64,000 bases of DNA, taken from the NCBI RefSeq assembly GCF_013407925.2, contig NZ_CP060201.1, positions 1,178,001 through 1,242,000 on the forward strand, read 5' to 3'. Shown here one piece after another: positions 35,610 to 44,104 of this stretch. The DNA is from Pseudomonas protegens (lineage in GTDB: Bacteria > Pseudomonadota > Gammaproteobacteria > Pseudomonadales > Pseudomonadaceae). The position numbers and the translations under genes are program-made. The stretch's first letter is position 1. Every line of letters begins with the position of its first letter. The notes beneath the pieces were generated by a model, which saw only the letters and a list, made by a program, of their open reading frames with translations, ran no database searches and was not told where the DNA came from.

Positions 35610-36815
35610 TCAGAGGCGTTCGATGATGGTGGCGATACCCATGCCGCCGCCGACACAGAGGGTCGCCAGGCCGTAGCGCTGGCGCCGGCTTTCCAGTTCG
35701 TCGAGCAAGGTGCCGAGGATCGCGCAGCCGGTGGCCCCCAGCGGGTGGCCCAGGGCGATGGCGCCACCGTTGACGTTGACCCTGGCCGGATCGATGGCCA
35801 TGTCCTTGATGAACTTGAGCACCACCGAGGCAAAGGCTTCGTTGACCTCGAACAGGTCGATGTCCTCGACCCGCAACCCGGCCTTGGCCAGGGCCTTGCG
35901 GGTGGCCGGCGCCGGGCCGGTGAGCATGATGGTCGGGTCGGTGCTGGTGACCGCCGTGGCCACGATCCGCGCCCGGGGCTTGAGTCCCAATTCGCGACCC
36001 TTGGCCTCGGAGCCGATGAGCATCAGCGCCGAACCGTCGACGATGCCCGAACTGTTGCCCGGGGTGTGCACATGGTGGATGCGCTCGACATGGCTGTAGA
36101 CCCGCAGCGCGGTGGCGTCGAAGCCCATCTGCCCGATCATTTCGAAACTCGGCTTGAGGCTGCCCAGGCCTTCCAGGGTCGAGTCGGCGCGGATGAACTC
36201 GTCATGCTCCAGCAACACGATGCCGTTCTGGTCCTGCACCGGCACCAGGGACTTGGCGAAGGCGCCGCTGGCCCGGGCCCGGGCCGCCTTCTGCTGGGAT
36301 TGCAGGGCGAAGCGGTCGACCTCCTCGCGGGAGAAGCCCTCCAGGGTCGCGATCAGGTCCGCGCCAATGCCCTGAGGAGTGAAATGGCTGTGCATATTGG
36401 TTTCCGGGTCCAGCACCCAGGCCCCGCCATCGCTGCCCATGGGCACCCGGGACATGGACTCCACGCCACCGACCACCACCAGATCCTCGAACCCCGAGCG
36501 CACCTTCATCGCGCCGAGATTGACCGCCTCCAGCCCCGAGGCGCAGAAGCGATTGATCTGCACGCCGGCCACGCTGACATCCCAGTCCGCGGCCTGAACG
36601 GCGGTCTTGGCGATATCGGCCCCTTGATCGCCGATGGGCGTCACACAGCCCAGGACCACGTCGTCCACCTGGCTGGTGTCCAGCTCGCAACGCTGTTGCA
36701 GTGCCCGCAACAGGCCGGCCACCAGGTTCACCGGTTTCACGCTGTACAAGGCGCCATCGGCCTTGCCTTTGCCACGGGGCGTGCGTAACGCATCGAATAT
36801 CAAAGCTTGGGTCAT
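35610..36815 (-). CDS. Acetyl-CoA C-acyltransferase (thiolase)
   Basis: A 401-residue thiolase, the last step of each beta-oxidation round. The acyl-carrying cysteine is in [19 protein letters not shown], the histidine in [18 protein letters not shown] and the second cysteine in [12 protein letters not shown]. It is transcribed first in a two-gene operon with the FadB-like gene. This matches an equivalent thiolase/dehydrogenase pair in P. aeruginosa. Confidence 0.93.
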   Translation of the reverse strand: MTQALIFDALRTPRGKGKADGALYSVKPVNLVAGLLRALQQRCELDTSQVDDVVLGCVTPIGDQGADIAKTAVQAADWDVSVAGVQINRFCASGLEAVNLGAMKVRSGFEDLVVVGGVESMSRVPMGSDGGAWVLDPETNMHSHFTPQGIGADLIATLEGFSREEVDRFALQSQQKAARARASGAFAKSLVPVQDQNGIVLLEHDEFIRADSTLEGLGSLKPSFEMIGQMGFDATALRVYSHVERIHHVHTPGNSSGIVDGSALMLIGSEAKGRELGLKPRARIVATAVTSTDPTIMLTGPAPATRKALAKAGLRVEDIDLFEVNEAFASVVLKFIKDMAIDPARVNVNGGAIALGHPLGATGCAILGTLLDELESRRQRYGLATLCVGGGMGIATIIERL

Positions 36816-37216
36816 GACGTCCTCGAACCGCTGTGCAGGGGAAAATGTCGAGCCCTCACCTTAGGCGCGACAGCCGTGGATTCAATGACCGATGCGCTCA
36901 GCCGCCTTGACGGTGACGCTCAGACGAACGGTAGGCAGCTAAGCGATCGCCCGATGAAGGGTCGCGAGCTGTCTAGCCAAAGGGCGACCACCCGGTGCGC
37001 AAATGGACTTATAGCGTTTTCAGGGATTGCAGCTATAACTTCATACGAATTGGATCTAAGCCAGAGGATTCAAGGCCCCTAAGGTAGAAACTGTAGGAAG
37101 TCCCGGACGGATTCTGCATCGGGACAGGTCAAAAAAAGGACACATAACCGGCCCACAATCACCTTCAGGACCGGTATGCATTGATGCTCAGGAATAACAA
37201 CAAAAGGCATTCAGCC
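36816..37216. other. Intergenic region upstream of the thiolase operon
   Basis: About 400 bp without a supported gene. It must hold the thiolase promoter and that of the small membrane protein at 37217. A short inverted repeat GTCCCG/CGGGAC lies at 37100-37125. No clear PsrA-type CAAAC-N4-GTTTG site was seen here. Confidence 0.5.
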
Positions 37217-37312
37217 ATGTTCAAACATTCGAAAGTACGTCAGGCGGGGCTCATCCTCTTCGCAACCACATTGCTGTTGATCTTGCCGAACCTCACCCGA
37301 GTGATCGGCTGA
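37217..37312 (+). CDS. Small single-helix membrane protein (31 residues)
   Basis: A short ORF, MFKHSKVRQAGLI then a hydrophobic stretch LFATTLLLILPNL and a TRVIG end. A basic N-terminus followed by one transmembrane helix is a natural layout for a small membrane protein, and AAAAGG lies about 11 bases upstream. A stable hairpin follows at 37346. Function unknown. Confidence 0.5.
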   Translation: MFKHSKVRQAGLILFATTLLLILPNLTRVIG

Positions 37313-37345
37313 TACGTGGCTGCTCGACCAACCGACCAGCACCTT

Positions 37346-37367
37346 GCCCCCGGTTCTCACCGGGGGC
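37346..37367 (+). terminator. Strong hairpin after the 31-residue gene
   Basis: Perfect 9-bp GC stem GCCCCCGGT/ACCGGGGGC with a four-base TCTC loop. No T tract follows, so it may stabilise the 3' end or act as a weak terminator. Confidence 0.5.
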
Positions 37368-37413
37368 GCTGTCGCATGCCGATCTTGCCGAGCAACGGCA
37401 AGCAGAAGGATTG

Positions 37414-37598
37414 ATGCCGATACCGAGCCGCCCGCGCTGGAAGGCCAAGACCCGCTAGCCAAGCGCGACTATTTCGGTATCGTGAACGACGCTAACCACC
37501 AAGAACCCCGGGATGCCCCGTTCGACCCCGTGTCGCAAGCGGCAGACATGCAGCCCGGTGACGCCCCCACTGACGACGATCCGACGGCCATCCATTGA
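37414..37598 (+). pseudogene. Small acidic protein gene with an apparent frameshift at its start
   Basis: A protein-like frame (DTEPPALEGQDPLAKRDYFG onward, ending DDDPTAIH) runs from about 37419 to a TGA at 37596 but has no good start codon. An ATG with AGAAGG upstream (37414-37416) is out of frame by one base. Inserting one base after the ATG would give a product beginning M-x-DTEPPALEG. Either a one-base deletion or a sequencing error broke the gene, or a rare start (ATT 37410, GTG 37482) is used. Its stop overlaps the next start. Confidence 0.42.
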
Positions 37599-38401
37599 AA
37601 GCTCTCCTCCTTTGCGCCGCCCTCCTGACCAGCAGCCCGCTATACGCCGCCCAACTGCTGATCGACCTGGGCTCCGGCAGCCGCACCTGGCAGACCGAAG
37701 AACTGCTCAAGCACCCCGAAGCCCGGAACATCAAGATCAAGGACGACGTGTCCTACCACCGCGACATGCAATACCGGGCCGTGCCCATGGCGGCCCTGCT
37801 CAAGGGACTCAAGGCCGAGGACCATCTGCAGGCCGTGGCCCTTGACGGCTTCGCCGCCGAACTGAACGCCGCGCCTTTGCTCAATACCCAGGGTTCCCAG
37901 GCCTGGCTGGCCATTGAAGACCCGAGCCAACCCTGGCCTGCCCTGGCCGCGGACAAGCCCGGCGCCGGGCCGTTCTATCTGGTGTGGACCAACCCGCAAG
38001 CCGGACATATCAGCCCCGAGCAATGGCCATTCCAGGTGGCGCGCATCCAGCGCCTGGCGCCGGTGGCGGAGCGTTTCCCGGCCCTGGCTCCGGACCCGAA
38101 GCTGGCCAGCAACGATCCGGTCAACCAGGGCTTTGCCCTGTTCCAGAAGAACTGCCTGGCCTGCCACCGCCTCAATGCCGCCGGTGACTCGCAGTTCGGG
38201 CCGGACTTGAACATCCCCTACAACCCTACCGAGTATTTCAGTGGCGACTTTCTCAAGCGCTACATCCGCGATCCGCAGAGCCTGAGGCGCTGGCCCCAGG
38301 CCAAGATGCCCGGGTTCGACAGCACTGTGTTGCCGGATCAAGAGCTGGAGTTGTTGCTGGGCTATCTGCGGCACATGGCGGGGCGCAAGCAGCTGCCTTG
38401 A
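37595..38401 (+). CDS. Periplasmic cytochrome c-containing protein
   Basis: A 268-residue exported protein: signal peptide (MKALLLCAALLTSSPLYA), an N-terminal domain of about 150 residues that loosely recalls the molybdopterin-binding fold of sulfite-oxidase-like proteins but shows no clear cofactor cysteine, and a C-terminal class I cytochrome c domain with CLACH (Cys187, Cys190, His191) and an axial Met in KMPGF (Met238). The start is a TTG overlapping the stop of the small upstream frame. Probably an electron carrier to an unknown partner. Confidence 0.82.
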   Translation: MKALLLCAALLTSSPLYAAQLLIDLGSGSRTWQTEELLKHPEARNIKIKDDVSYHRDMQYRAVPMAALLKGLKAEDHLQAVALDGFAAELNAAPLLNTQGSQAWLAIEDPSQPWPALAADKPGAGPFYLVWTNPQAGHISPEQWPFQVARIQRLAPVAERFPALAPDPKLASNDPVNQGFALFQKNCLACHRLNAAGDSQFGPDLNIPYNPTEYFSGDFLKRYIRDPQSLRRWPQAKMPGFDSTVLPDQELELLLGYLRHMAGRKQLP

Positions 38402-38597
38402 GCTGATTCGGGCGTTGTCTATCGCCCAGATAGTCAGAGTTGATTTCCTGGTCCGCTCAGGCGGGCGGATAATCGCGCCCATCGAGCAAACACTTCGCCA
38501 AGCCTGATGAAGTCGCTGCTGCAACCGTGATGACGCCGATGACAACCGGGTCCGGGCTCTCCCGACCGGTTCCCTCTCCTGACCGGTCTTCCCTTTT
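38402..38597. other. Spacer with tandem CCGACCGGTT repeat before a terminator
   Basis: About 200 bp between the cytochrome gene and a terminator. It includes a short frame MKSLLQP (38506) and two tandem copies of CTCTCCYGACCGGTY just before 38590. No larger gene is seen. It might be a trailer of the cytochrome transcript or a small RNA. Confidence 0.4.
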
Positions 38598-38623
38598 AGC
38601 CACCCTCTCGGGTGGCTTTTTTT
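38598..38623 (+). terminator. Strong intrinsic terminator
   Basis: AGCCACCC/GGGTGGCT stem, four-base loop and a T7 tail on the plus strand. It lies 196 bp past the cytochrome stop, which is far for a gene terminator. Confidence 0.9.
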
Positions 38624-38644
38624 ACCTTTGAGCCCCCTGAAAAC

Positions 38645-38676
38645 GCAATTGGCCGACCCGAGGGTCAGCCAATTGC
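38645..38676 (-). terminator. Terminator of rraB
   Basis: A long imperfect stem, GCAATTGGC pairing with GCCAATTGC and continuing through GACCC/GGGTC, 25 bp beyond the rraB stop. On the minus strand it is followed by GTTTTC. Confidence 0.7.
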
Positions 38677-38701
38677 CTGTCTTGCTACCGATGGCTCCGG
38701 G

Positions 38702-39043
38702 TTATACCAGGCGCCCGCGAATCTCCTGCTTCACCCCCCATCCTTCAATGATGCCGCCCAGAGGCTCGACCACGGCCTCGAAGTCCTGTTCAAAATCCCC
38801 GATGCCGCCATGGGTGGCGTACATCACCTTGCTCAGTTCCAGATACCAGGCGCCGTCATCACGCACGCTGACCTGGGCGTTCAAGGATTCACCGCGAAAC
38901 TGTCCTGCCGCCCTGCGCGCCCGCTCCTCATCCGGAAAAATGGCGTAGAACTCGATGGGATGGAATCGTGAAAAATCAAAACCGCCTTCTTTCATGCGGC
39001 GCAGCACACTGCTGCTGAGGTCTTCTTGAACGGCTGTGCTCAT
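38702..39043 (-). CDS. rraB: Regulator of RNase E activity RraB family
   Basis: A 113-residue protein matching the RraB family in size and pattern (FHPIEFYAIFPDEERARRAA and WYLELSKVMYATHGGIGDFE). RraB binds RNase E and modulates degradosome activity in E. coli. A strong GAGGAGG ribosome-binding site precedes the ATG. The family call is from pattern memory, so the exact role in this organism is inferred. Confidence 0.78.
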   Translation of the reverse strand: MSTAVQEDLSSSVLRRMKEGGFDFSRFHPIEFYAIFPDEERARRAAGQFRGESLNAQVSVRDDGAWYLELSKVMYATHGGIGDFEQDFEAVVEPLGGIIEGWGVKQEIRGRLV

Positions 39044-39256
39044 GAAACGTCCTCCTCAAACCGATGGATAGACTTTCCGCGCTTCCCGACTCGCCGGCCA
39101 CGGTGACCGGCATCACGACCCGGGACGGGTCGTCAGGAAACAAGCATGGAGCTGACAAGATCAGAGCTAGGCGAAGCATTTGCTGATCTCGTTTGCAGAT
39201 TAGCGCCAACGCCCGGGCGCCGCCAGAAATTGCTGCGCAAGCGATCTCTGTCGTCT

Positions 39257-39490
39257 CTAGATCGGCGTGATGCTGAGAATCTGAATGCTGTTCTGCTCTT
39301 TCAGGCTTTTGAGAGTGGGGGCTTCGATACGTCCGTCCAGATCATTCAGATCCAGCTCGGCGCTGACCGGCAGCAACTTGGCCCTCACCAACTGCGCGGC
39401 CCGTTCCAGCGTTGGCTCCTGCTCGCAATCGAAGTCTTCGACGGACTGGACACCATGATCATCGACGAAAGTGACTTGCCACTTTTGCAT
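39257..39490 (-). CDS. Small hypothetical protein (77 residues)
   Basis: Starts MQKWQVTFVDDHGVQSVEDF behind a perfect GAGGAGG. The product is acidic, soluble and looks compactly folded (alternating hydrophobic pattern with a C-terminal IQILSITPI strand). No signal peptide. I do not recognise the family. Confidence 0.65.
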   Translation of the reverse strand: MQKWQVTFVDDHGVQSVEDFDCEQEPTLERAAQLVRAKLLPVSAELDLNDLDGRIEAPTLKSLKEQNSIQILSITPI

Positions 39491-39586
39491 CAGCGCCTCC
39501 TCGATAGCCCTGTGAGTGGGCCTACAACATCTCGACCTTGAGCCGAAGGCAAACGTTCCACGGCACGGGCAGGCGAGCCCATAAAA

Positions 39587-39608
39587 AAGGCCGCCCGGAG
39601 GCGGCCTT
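39587..39608 (-). terminator. Terminator of the START-domain gene
   Basis: AAGGCCGCC/GGCGGCCTT stem with a four-base loop and an A6 run to the left, giving a T tract on the minus strand; 26 bp beyond the stop at 39635. Confidence 0.88.
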
Positions 39609-39634
39609 GATCGAACCCTTGAACCTTCAGCCGA

Positions 39635-40243
39635 TCACGGCTTTTCGGCACGGGTCTTGAGCGCCTTCAGGGTGTTGAAAGGAGCATCCACCACGAACTT
39701 GTTGGCCAGCCAGGACGGCACGCTGCCACCGGGCTCGGTGTGCACCTGATAGGTCACTTCGACCTGATCGGCACCCTTGGGCACGAACTTCCAGTAACCC
39801 TCGACCTGGGATACGCGCACGAAACCTTTCTCTTCCGGGATGTAGGTCGGCACACCTTCCAGCTTGCGGGTCAGACTGCCGTCCGCGGCTTCGCTGGTGG
39901 TGATGTGCAGCACCGAGTCACGGGCAGTGACCGGCCAAGGCGTGTTGAACTGGGTGTAGGTCCAGGTTTGATCGCCTTCGTGCTTGAGCAGTTTCTGGGT
40001 CTTGCACTCGTGGATCCAGGCGCAGGCGCCTGCCACGTCTTCCTGCAGCGCACGCAGCTTGGCGATGGAGGTCTTCATGGTGGTGACACCACGGTAGGCC
40101 TTGTATTTGGAACCGGCCACTTCACTCAAGGAGATCTTGATGCCGTCTTCATCCTTCGCCGTTTGCCAGTCTTCGGCGTGGGCCGTTGCCGACAACAGCA
40201 CGGTGAAGCCACAGAGCACAGCCATTCGATACAGCGAACCCAT
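39635..40243 (-). CDS. Exported START-domain protein
   Basis: A 202-residue protein with a signal peptide (MGSLYRMAVLCGFTVLLSAT, cleaved after AHA) and a START-like lipid-binding domain (segments SLTRKLEGVPTYIPEEKGFV and GADQVEVTYQVHTEPGG). Bacterial START proteins bind hydrophobic ligands; the ligand is unknown. The ATG at 40243 follows AAGGAATAAG; earlier ATGs would hide the signal peptide. Confidence 0.82.
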   Translation of the reverse strand: MGSLYRMAVLCGFTVLLSATAHAEDWQTAKDEDGIKISLSEVAGSKYKAYRGVTTMKTSIAKLRALQEDVAGACAWIHECKTQKLLKHEGDQTWTYTQFNTPWPVTARDSVLHITTSEAADGSLTRKLEGVPTYIPEEKGFVRVSQVEGYWKFVPKGADQVEVTYQVHTEPGGSVPSWLANKFVVDAPFNTLKALKTRAEKP

Positions 40244-40286
40244 TGTCTTATTCCTTATTGTTGAAGTTCCGTTCATTAAGAACACT

Positions 40287-40541
40287 CTAAGCCGCTGTCA
40301 CTTGTTCCCACCATCCGAGCAAGCGGATGGCTTCTTCCCGGCTTTCGCCGCAAACCTCGGGATCTGCCTGAAACGCGCCGCACACCGCTGGCCGCTCCGG
40401 CCTACCGAACAAGCCACACAGGTGTTCGACAGACAGGTGCAGGCAACGTTCTCCCGCCAGTTTGCCATTGGGCATTCCGGGGATCGGTGAGCTGATGGAA
40501 GGGGCAATGCAGCAGGCGCCACAACCTTCACGGCATTTCAT
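40287..40541 (-). CDS. YkgJ-family cysteine cluster protein
   Basis: An 84-residue cysteine-rich protein starting MKCREGCGACC, with further cysteines in GERCLHLSVEHLCGLFG and PAVCGAF, the pattern of the putative zinc- or iron-chelating YkgJ (CxxCxxCC) family. GAGGAG precedes the ATG at 40541. It is 43 bp upstream of the START-domain gene and may share its transcript. Function unknown. Confidence 0.8.
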   Translation of the reverse strand: MKCREGCGACCIAPSISSPIPGMPNGKLAGERCLHLSVEHLCGLFGRPERPAVCGAFQADPEVCGESREEAIRLLGWWEQVTAA

Positions 40542-40709
40542 GACGAAAGCTCCTCGCGACAAGCATAGTGTTGAATGACGCCGGACAAGAGTAACCGCTA
40601 AAACAGCCGTTTAAAATTACTCAAAGAACGGATTTGACGCACAACCGTGCGTGACTGATCAGTCTCCGACAAAGTGTCGCCAAGACCCGTCACATAGCGG
40701 TTGAAGAAT

Positions 40710-41210
40710 TTACTGCTTGAATTCGAAATCCAGGGCTGCGCCTTCGATTTCACGACGCTCCTCATTGCGCAACTGCAACTGCATTTCGTTGCTCAGCAAG
40801 CGACCGTTGAGTTGGAATGGACTGCTTTCCTTGGGCTTTTCGCCAAACATTTGCGGCAGCAAAGGTTCGCGCTTGGGCAATGGCACACTGCCGACAGGTT
40901 GCAGATGCTTGACCATTTCCGGCGGCAGGCTCAGGTCCAGCTTGGGGCTCTTCAACGGCGTCTTGATGTCTTGATAGGCCCACTTGGATTTGGGCTTGGC
41001 TGCTGCCTTTTTGCTTGCCGGCTTGCTCTTGCCAGCGCTGGCCTGGGCTTTGGCCTTGCTCGCCGAGGTCTGCTTGGCGGTAGCTGGCTTGCTCGGGTGG
41101 GTGCTGCTGGCAGCCGGTTTATCGGTGGCCGAGGCTGCCTGGACAGGCGTGACAGCGACAACTCCCAACAGGCAGGCAGATAACCAGATGGCAGGAAAAA
41201 AGGCATTCAT
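40710..41210 (-). CDS. Exported Lys/Ala-rich hypothetical protein
   Basis: A 166-residue protein with a signal peptide (MNAFFPAIWLSACLLG..PVQA), a low-complexity Lys/Ala/Ser region (about 28-75, e.g. SKAKAQASAGKSKPASKK) and a C-terminal part with SPFQLNGRLLSNEMQLQLRN. The low-complexity region may bind nucleic acid or peptidoglycan by charge, but this is speculation. The ribosome-binding site is weak. Confidence 0.6.
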   Translation of the reverse strand: MNAFFPAIWLSACLLGVVAVTPVQAASATDKPAASSTHPSKPATAKQTSASKAKAQASAGKSKPASKKAAAKPKSKWAYQDIKTPLKSPKLDLSLPPEMVKHLQPVGSVPLPKREPLLPQMFGEKPKESSPFQLNGRLLSNEMQLQLRNEERREIEGAALDFEFKQ

Positions 41211-41286
41211 AAAGGCGGGTAGATCGACAAAAGGTTTCCTATGCTCGCTTGTTGCAAGCCCCATGACAAGCACAGGGCCGCATTGT

Positions 41287-42726
41287 TTAAAAACCGCCGG
41301 CTGCCTCCTGGCACAACTGGCTGGCGAGCATGCCCAGGGTCATCAAGGCCCGCTCGGCCTCACGATTCCAGGGGGTGCCGCAATTGAGCCGCACGCAGTG
41401 GTTGAACTGCTCGGTGTTACTGAAGATCAACCCCGGGGCAATGCTGATGCCCTGCTGCAAGGCCCGCACATGCAGTTCCTGGGTGTTGACCCGCCCAGGC
41501 AGGCTGACCCAGAGAATGAAACCGCCATTGGGCCGAGTAATCTGCGTGCCTTCCGGAAAGTACTGCTGCACCGCCAGTTGAAAGGCGCTGAGGTTCTTGC
41601 GGTATTCCTGGCGGATGTAGCGTAAATGCCGGTCATAGCCGCCGTTCTCCAGGTACGCCGCAACGCCCATCTGCGTCACGCTGCACGCCGAATGGGTACT
41701 GAAGGTCTGCAGGCGCTGGATCTCCTGCTGGTACTTGCCGGCGATCATCCAGCCGATGCGCACCCCCGGTGACAGGGTCTTGGAGAAACTCGAGCAGTAG
41801 ATCACCCGGTCCAGACGGTCATAGGCCTTGAGGGCCTTGGTGCGCCCGACCTCGAACATCAACTCGCCGTAGATATCGTCCTCGACCACCTGGATATCGA
41901 AGTCCGAAGCCAGGCGCAGCAACTGCTTCTGTCGTTCCTCCGGCATGGTGCCGCCCAGGGGGTTGCTCAGACGCGTGGTCAGGACCAGGGCCTTGATCGA
42001 CCACTGGTTGGCCGCCAGTTGCAGCGCTTCGAGGCTCATCCCGGTGGAAGGATCGCTGGGAATCTCGATGACCTTGAGCCCCAGCAAATCCGCCAGTTGC
42101 AGTAATCCGTAATAGGTCGGCGATTCCGCGGCGATCAGATCGCCCGGCCGGGTCAGGACCCGCAGCGACATCTGCAGGGCATCGACGCAACCGTGAGTGA
42201 TCACCACCTCGGAAGGATCGACCACCACCCCGGCATCACGCATGCGAATCGCCACCTGGCGTCGCAGCGGCTCGAACCCCGGGCTGAACATGTAGCTGAA
42301 CGCCCGCGGGCTGTGAAACCGCGTGACCTTGGCCAATTGCTGATGCAATGCCCGCACCGGCAGATAGTCGACGCTGGGCACCGCGGCCCCCAGGGGAAAC
42401 ACCCCTTCGCGACGGGACTCCACCAACACCTGCTGAATGATGCTGCTGCGGGTCACCAGTCCCGGGCGCTCGACCCGGGCGATGTCCGGCGTGGGCGCGG
42501 TCAGTGCCGGCGTCTGGTGCACGTAGTAACCCGACTGGGGACGCGCGCGGATCAGCCCCTGGTCTTCGAGGTTGGCGTAAGCCTGGAGCACCGTGGCGTG
42601 GCTGACGTTGAGCTGCGAGCTCATCTTGCGTACCGACGGCACGCGCTCCCCCGGTTGGTAGACACCACGGCGAATATCCTCAGCCAGTTGCTGAGCGATA
42701 CGTTGATAGAGCAAGAGATTGGTCAT
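41287..42726 (-). CDS. MocR/PdxR-type GntR-aminotransferase regulator
   Basis: A 479-residue regulator with a GntR winged helix (about 5-72, with SSQLNVSHATVLQAYANLED) and a fold-type I aminotransferase domain. The PLP lysine is expected in YCSSFSKTLSPGVRIGWMIA. It has no obvious divergent target, as the next gene upstream lies on the same strand. It may be autoregulated and act elsewhere. The ATG at 42726 starts MTNLLLYQRIAQQ; the frame is open upstream. Confidence 0.85.
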   Translation of the reverse strand: MTNLLLYQRIAQQLAEDIRRGVYQPGERVPSVRKMSSQLNVSHATVLQAYANLEDQGLIRARPQSGYYVHQTPALTAPTPDIARVERPGLVTRSSIIQQVLVESRREGVFPLGAAVPSVDYLPVRALHQQLAKVTRFHSPRAFSYMFSPGFEPLRRQVAIRMRDAGVVVDPSEVVITHGCVDALQMSLRVLTRPGDLIAAESPTYYGLLQLADLLGLKVIEIPSDPSTGMSLEALQLAANQWSIKALVLTTRLSNPLGGTMPEERQKQLLRLASDFDIQVVEDDIYGELMFEVGRTKALKAYDRLDRVIYCSSFSKTLSPGVRIGWMIAGKYQQEIQRLQTFSTHSACSVTQMGVAAYLENGGYDRHLRYIRQEYRKNLSAFQLAVQQYFPEGTQITRPNGGFILWVSLPGRVNTQELHVRALQQGISIAPGLIFSNTEQFNHCVRLNCGTPWNREAERALMTLGMLASQLCQEAAGGF

Positions 42727-42772
42727 GGCACAGCACTCGATTTCACGGCGTTTTATTCTTGTGTGAAACAAT

Positions 42773-42805
42773 ACCGGCACAGTTTAGAAGTGTACTGGGA
42801 CAGTT
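42773..42805. promoter_or_regulatory. Candidate MocR operator: 21-bp-spaced direct repeat
   Basis: ACCGGCACAGTT (42773-42784) and ACTGGGACAGTT (42794-42805) agree at 10 of 12 positions and are 21 bp apart, exactly two helical turns. They lie about 50-80 bp upstream of the MocR gene. Direct repeats on one helix face are typical MocR sites. Confidence 0.55.
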
Positions 42806-42880
42806 CCTACAATAGTCGAGGACACCGGGCAGTGAAAAGTAGAACTGCAGGGTTTTTGTGCGCACCTTGGCAGACATAAA

Positions 42881-42911
42881 AAAACCCGACGCCTGGCGGA
42901 CGTCGGGTTTT
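42881..42911. terminator. Bidirectional terminator after the OmpA-like gene
   Basis: Stem AAAACCCGACG/CGTCGGGTTTT with a nine-base loop, A and T runs on both sides. It terminates the minus-strand envelope operon ending at 42930. Confidence 0.88.
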
Positions 42912-42929
42912 TCGGGGACAAGCGGCGTT

Positions 42930-43742
42930 TCAGCGAGCGGCGCCAAGCTGGCCCTTTTCGTCGGAGAAGACGATTTCCACTCGCCGGTTCTGCGCCCGAC
43001 CCCGTTCGGATGCATTGGCTTCCACCGGGTAATCGTCACCGTAACCTTCGACCTGGATGCGCTTCTCGTCGATCCCCAGATCCACCAGCACGTCCGCCAC
43101 GGCCTGGGCCCGATCGCGCGACAGTTGCAGATTGCTCTGACGCTCACCGGTGTTGTCGGTGTAACCCTCAATGCGCACGACACGCTTGGGGTTCAGTTGC
43201 AGGAACTGCACCACCTTGAGCACGGTGCGATTGGCCGAGTTCTTCAATTCGGCCTCGCCGGTGTCAAACAGCACGTCGCCCAGCGTCATCACCAGGCCGC
43301 GATCAGTCTGGGTGGTCGCCAGGCTGATGATCTGCTCCTCCAGCCACTTGCCCTGCTGCTGCACGCTCAACAGCTTGGCCTCACGCAGGGCCAGCTGCAG
43401 GCGTTGCCGCTCCAGCTCGAGCTTGGCGGCGCGCTCCTGGTTCAGCGCCTGATCCGTGTGTTCCCGGGCAATTTCGCTGTAGCGACGGCTCAGGTAGGCA
43501 TAGTGCTCCACATCGGCACCGCTGCCCCAGTAGGTCGACAGTCGATCGGCACGGGCCAGGGACTCTCCGGCGCGTATCACGTCCTTGGGCGCAATTCGCA
43601 GCACATTGGAGTCCTCCTTGACCTTCTGGAAGTCGGCACCGGCTTGCTGCAGGGCTTCCTCGCTGTGCTGGCCGGCACAACCATAGAGACCGGCGCAGGC
43701 CAACAGCATCGCGCCACCGAAGATACGGGTCGACAGGCTCAT
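42930..43742 (-). CDS. OmpA-family lipoprotein
   Basis: A 270-residue protein: lipoprotein signal (AMLLACAGLYGC), a helical middle part rich in Arg/Glu (coiled coil likely, about 60-130) and a C-terminal OmpA peptidoglycan-binding domain (VRIEGYTDNTGERQSNLQLS and GDDYPVEANASERGRAQNRR). It should tether the outer membrane to peptidoglycan. Its start overlaps the stop of the DUF4398 gene by four bases. Confidence 0.87.
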   Translation of the reverse strand: MSLSTRIFGGAMLLACAGLYGCAGQHSEEALQQAGADFQKVKEDSNVLRIAPKDVIRAGESLARADRLSTYWGSGADVEHYAYLSRRYSEIAREHTDQALNQERAAKLELERQRLQLALREAKLLSVQQQGKWLEEQIISLATTQTDRGLVMTLGDVLFDTGEAELKNSANRTVLKVVQFLQLNPKRVVRIEGYTDNTGERQSNLQLSRDRAQAVADVLVDLGIDEKRIQVEGYGDDYPVEANASERGRAQNRRVEIVFSDEKGQLGAAR

Positions 43743-44095
43743 TGGGCGTCTCCCAGTTGCTTGCGCAGGCGGGTGATGCGGGTGTTGAGCTCATTCACCT
43801 GTTCCTGGCTCTTCTGGGTCAGGACCTTGGCCTCGGCCAAGCGAGCATCCAGTTCTGCCTGTTCGGCACGCATGCGCGCCTTCTTGTAGGACTCATCCTG
43901 CATATTGCCCTGAGCCCGGGAGAACTTGTCTTCGGCCAGTTTCAACTCCGGCATCGCCTCGGCCGAGGCCCCCACGGCCTTGGCTTGCTCCAGCGCCTGG
44001 GCAGTGAGGCGCATTTGCTCGGTGGGCGCCGGATCGGTTGCACAACCCGCCATGGCCAACAGGGCCAAGGCAGGGAAAAGAGGTCGAATAGTCAC
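43739..44095 (-). CDS. DUF4398-type lipoprotein
   Basis: A 118-residue lipoprotein with signal LFPALALLAMAGC and a long alpha-helical, probably coiled-coil body rich in Ala, Glu and Lys. The family typically precedes an OmpA-like gene, as here, and the two are translationally coupled (ATGA overlap). A structural envelope role beside the OmpA protein is likely. Confidence 0.82.
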   Translation of the reverse strand: MTIRPLFPALALLAMAGCATDPAPTEQMRLTAQALEQAKAVGASAEAMPELKLAEDKFSRAQGNMQDESYKKARMRAEQAELDARLAEAKVLTQKSQEQVNELNTRITRLRKQLGDAQ

Positions 44096-44104
44096 ACGTG
44101 ATTC

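Noticed and set aside
35585-35833. 83-codon N-terminal extension of the FadB-like protein
   Set aside because: It runs into the thiolase gene and is Ser/Arg/Trp-rich; the ATG at 35584 gives a normal crotonase start.
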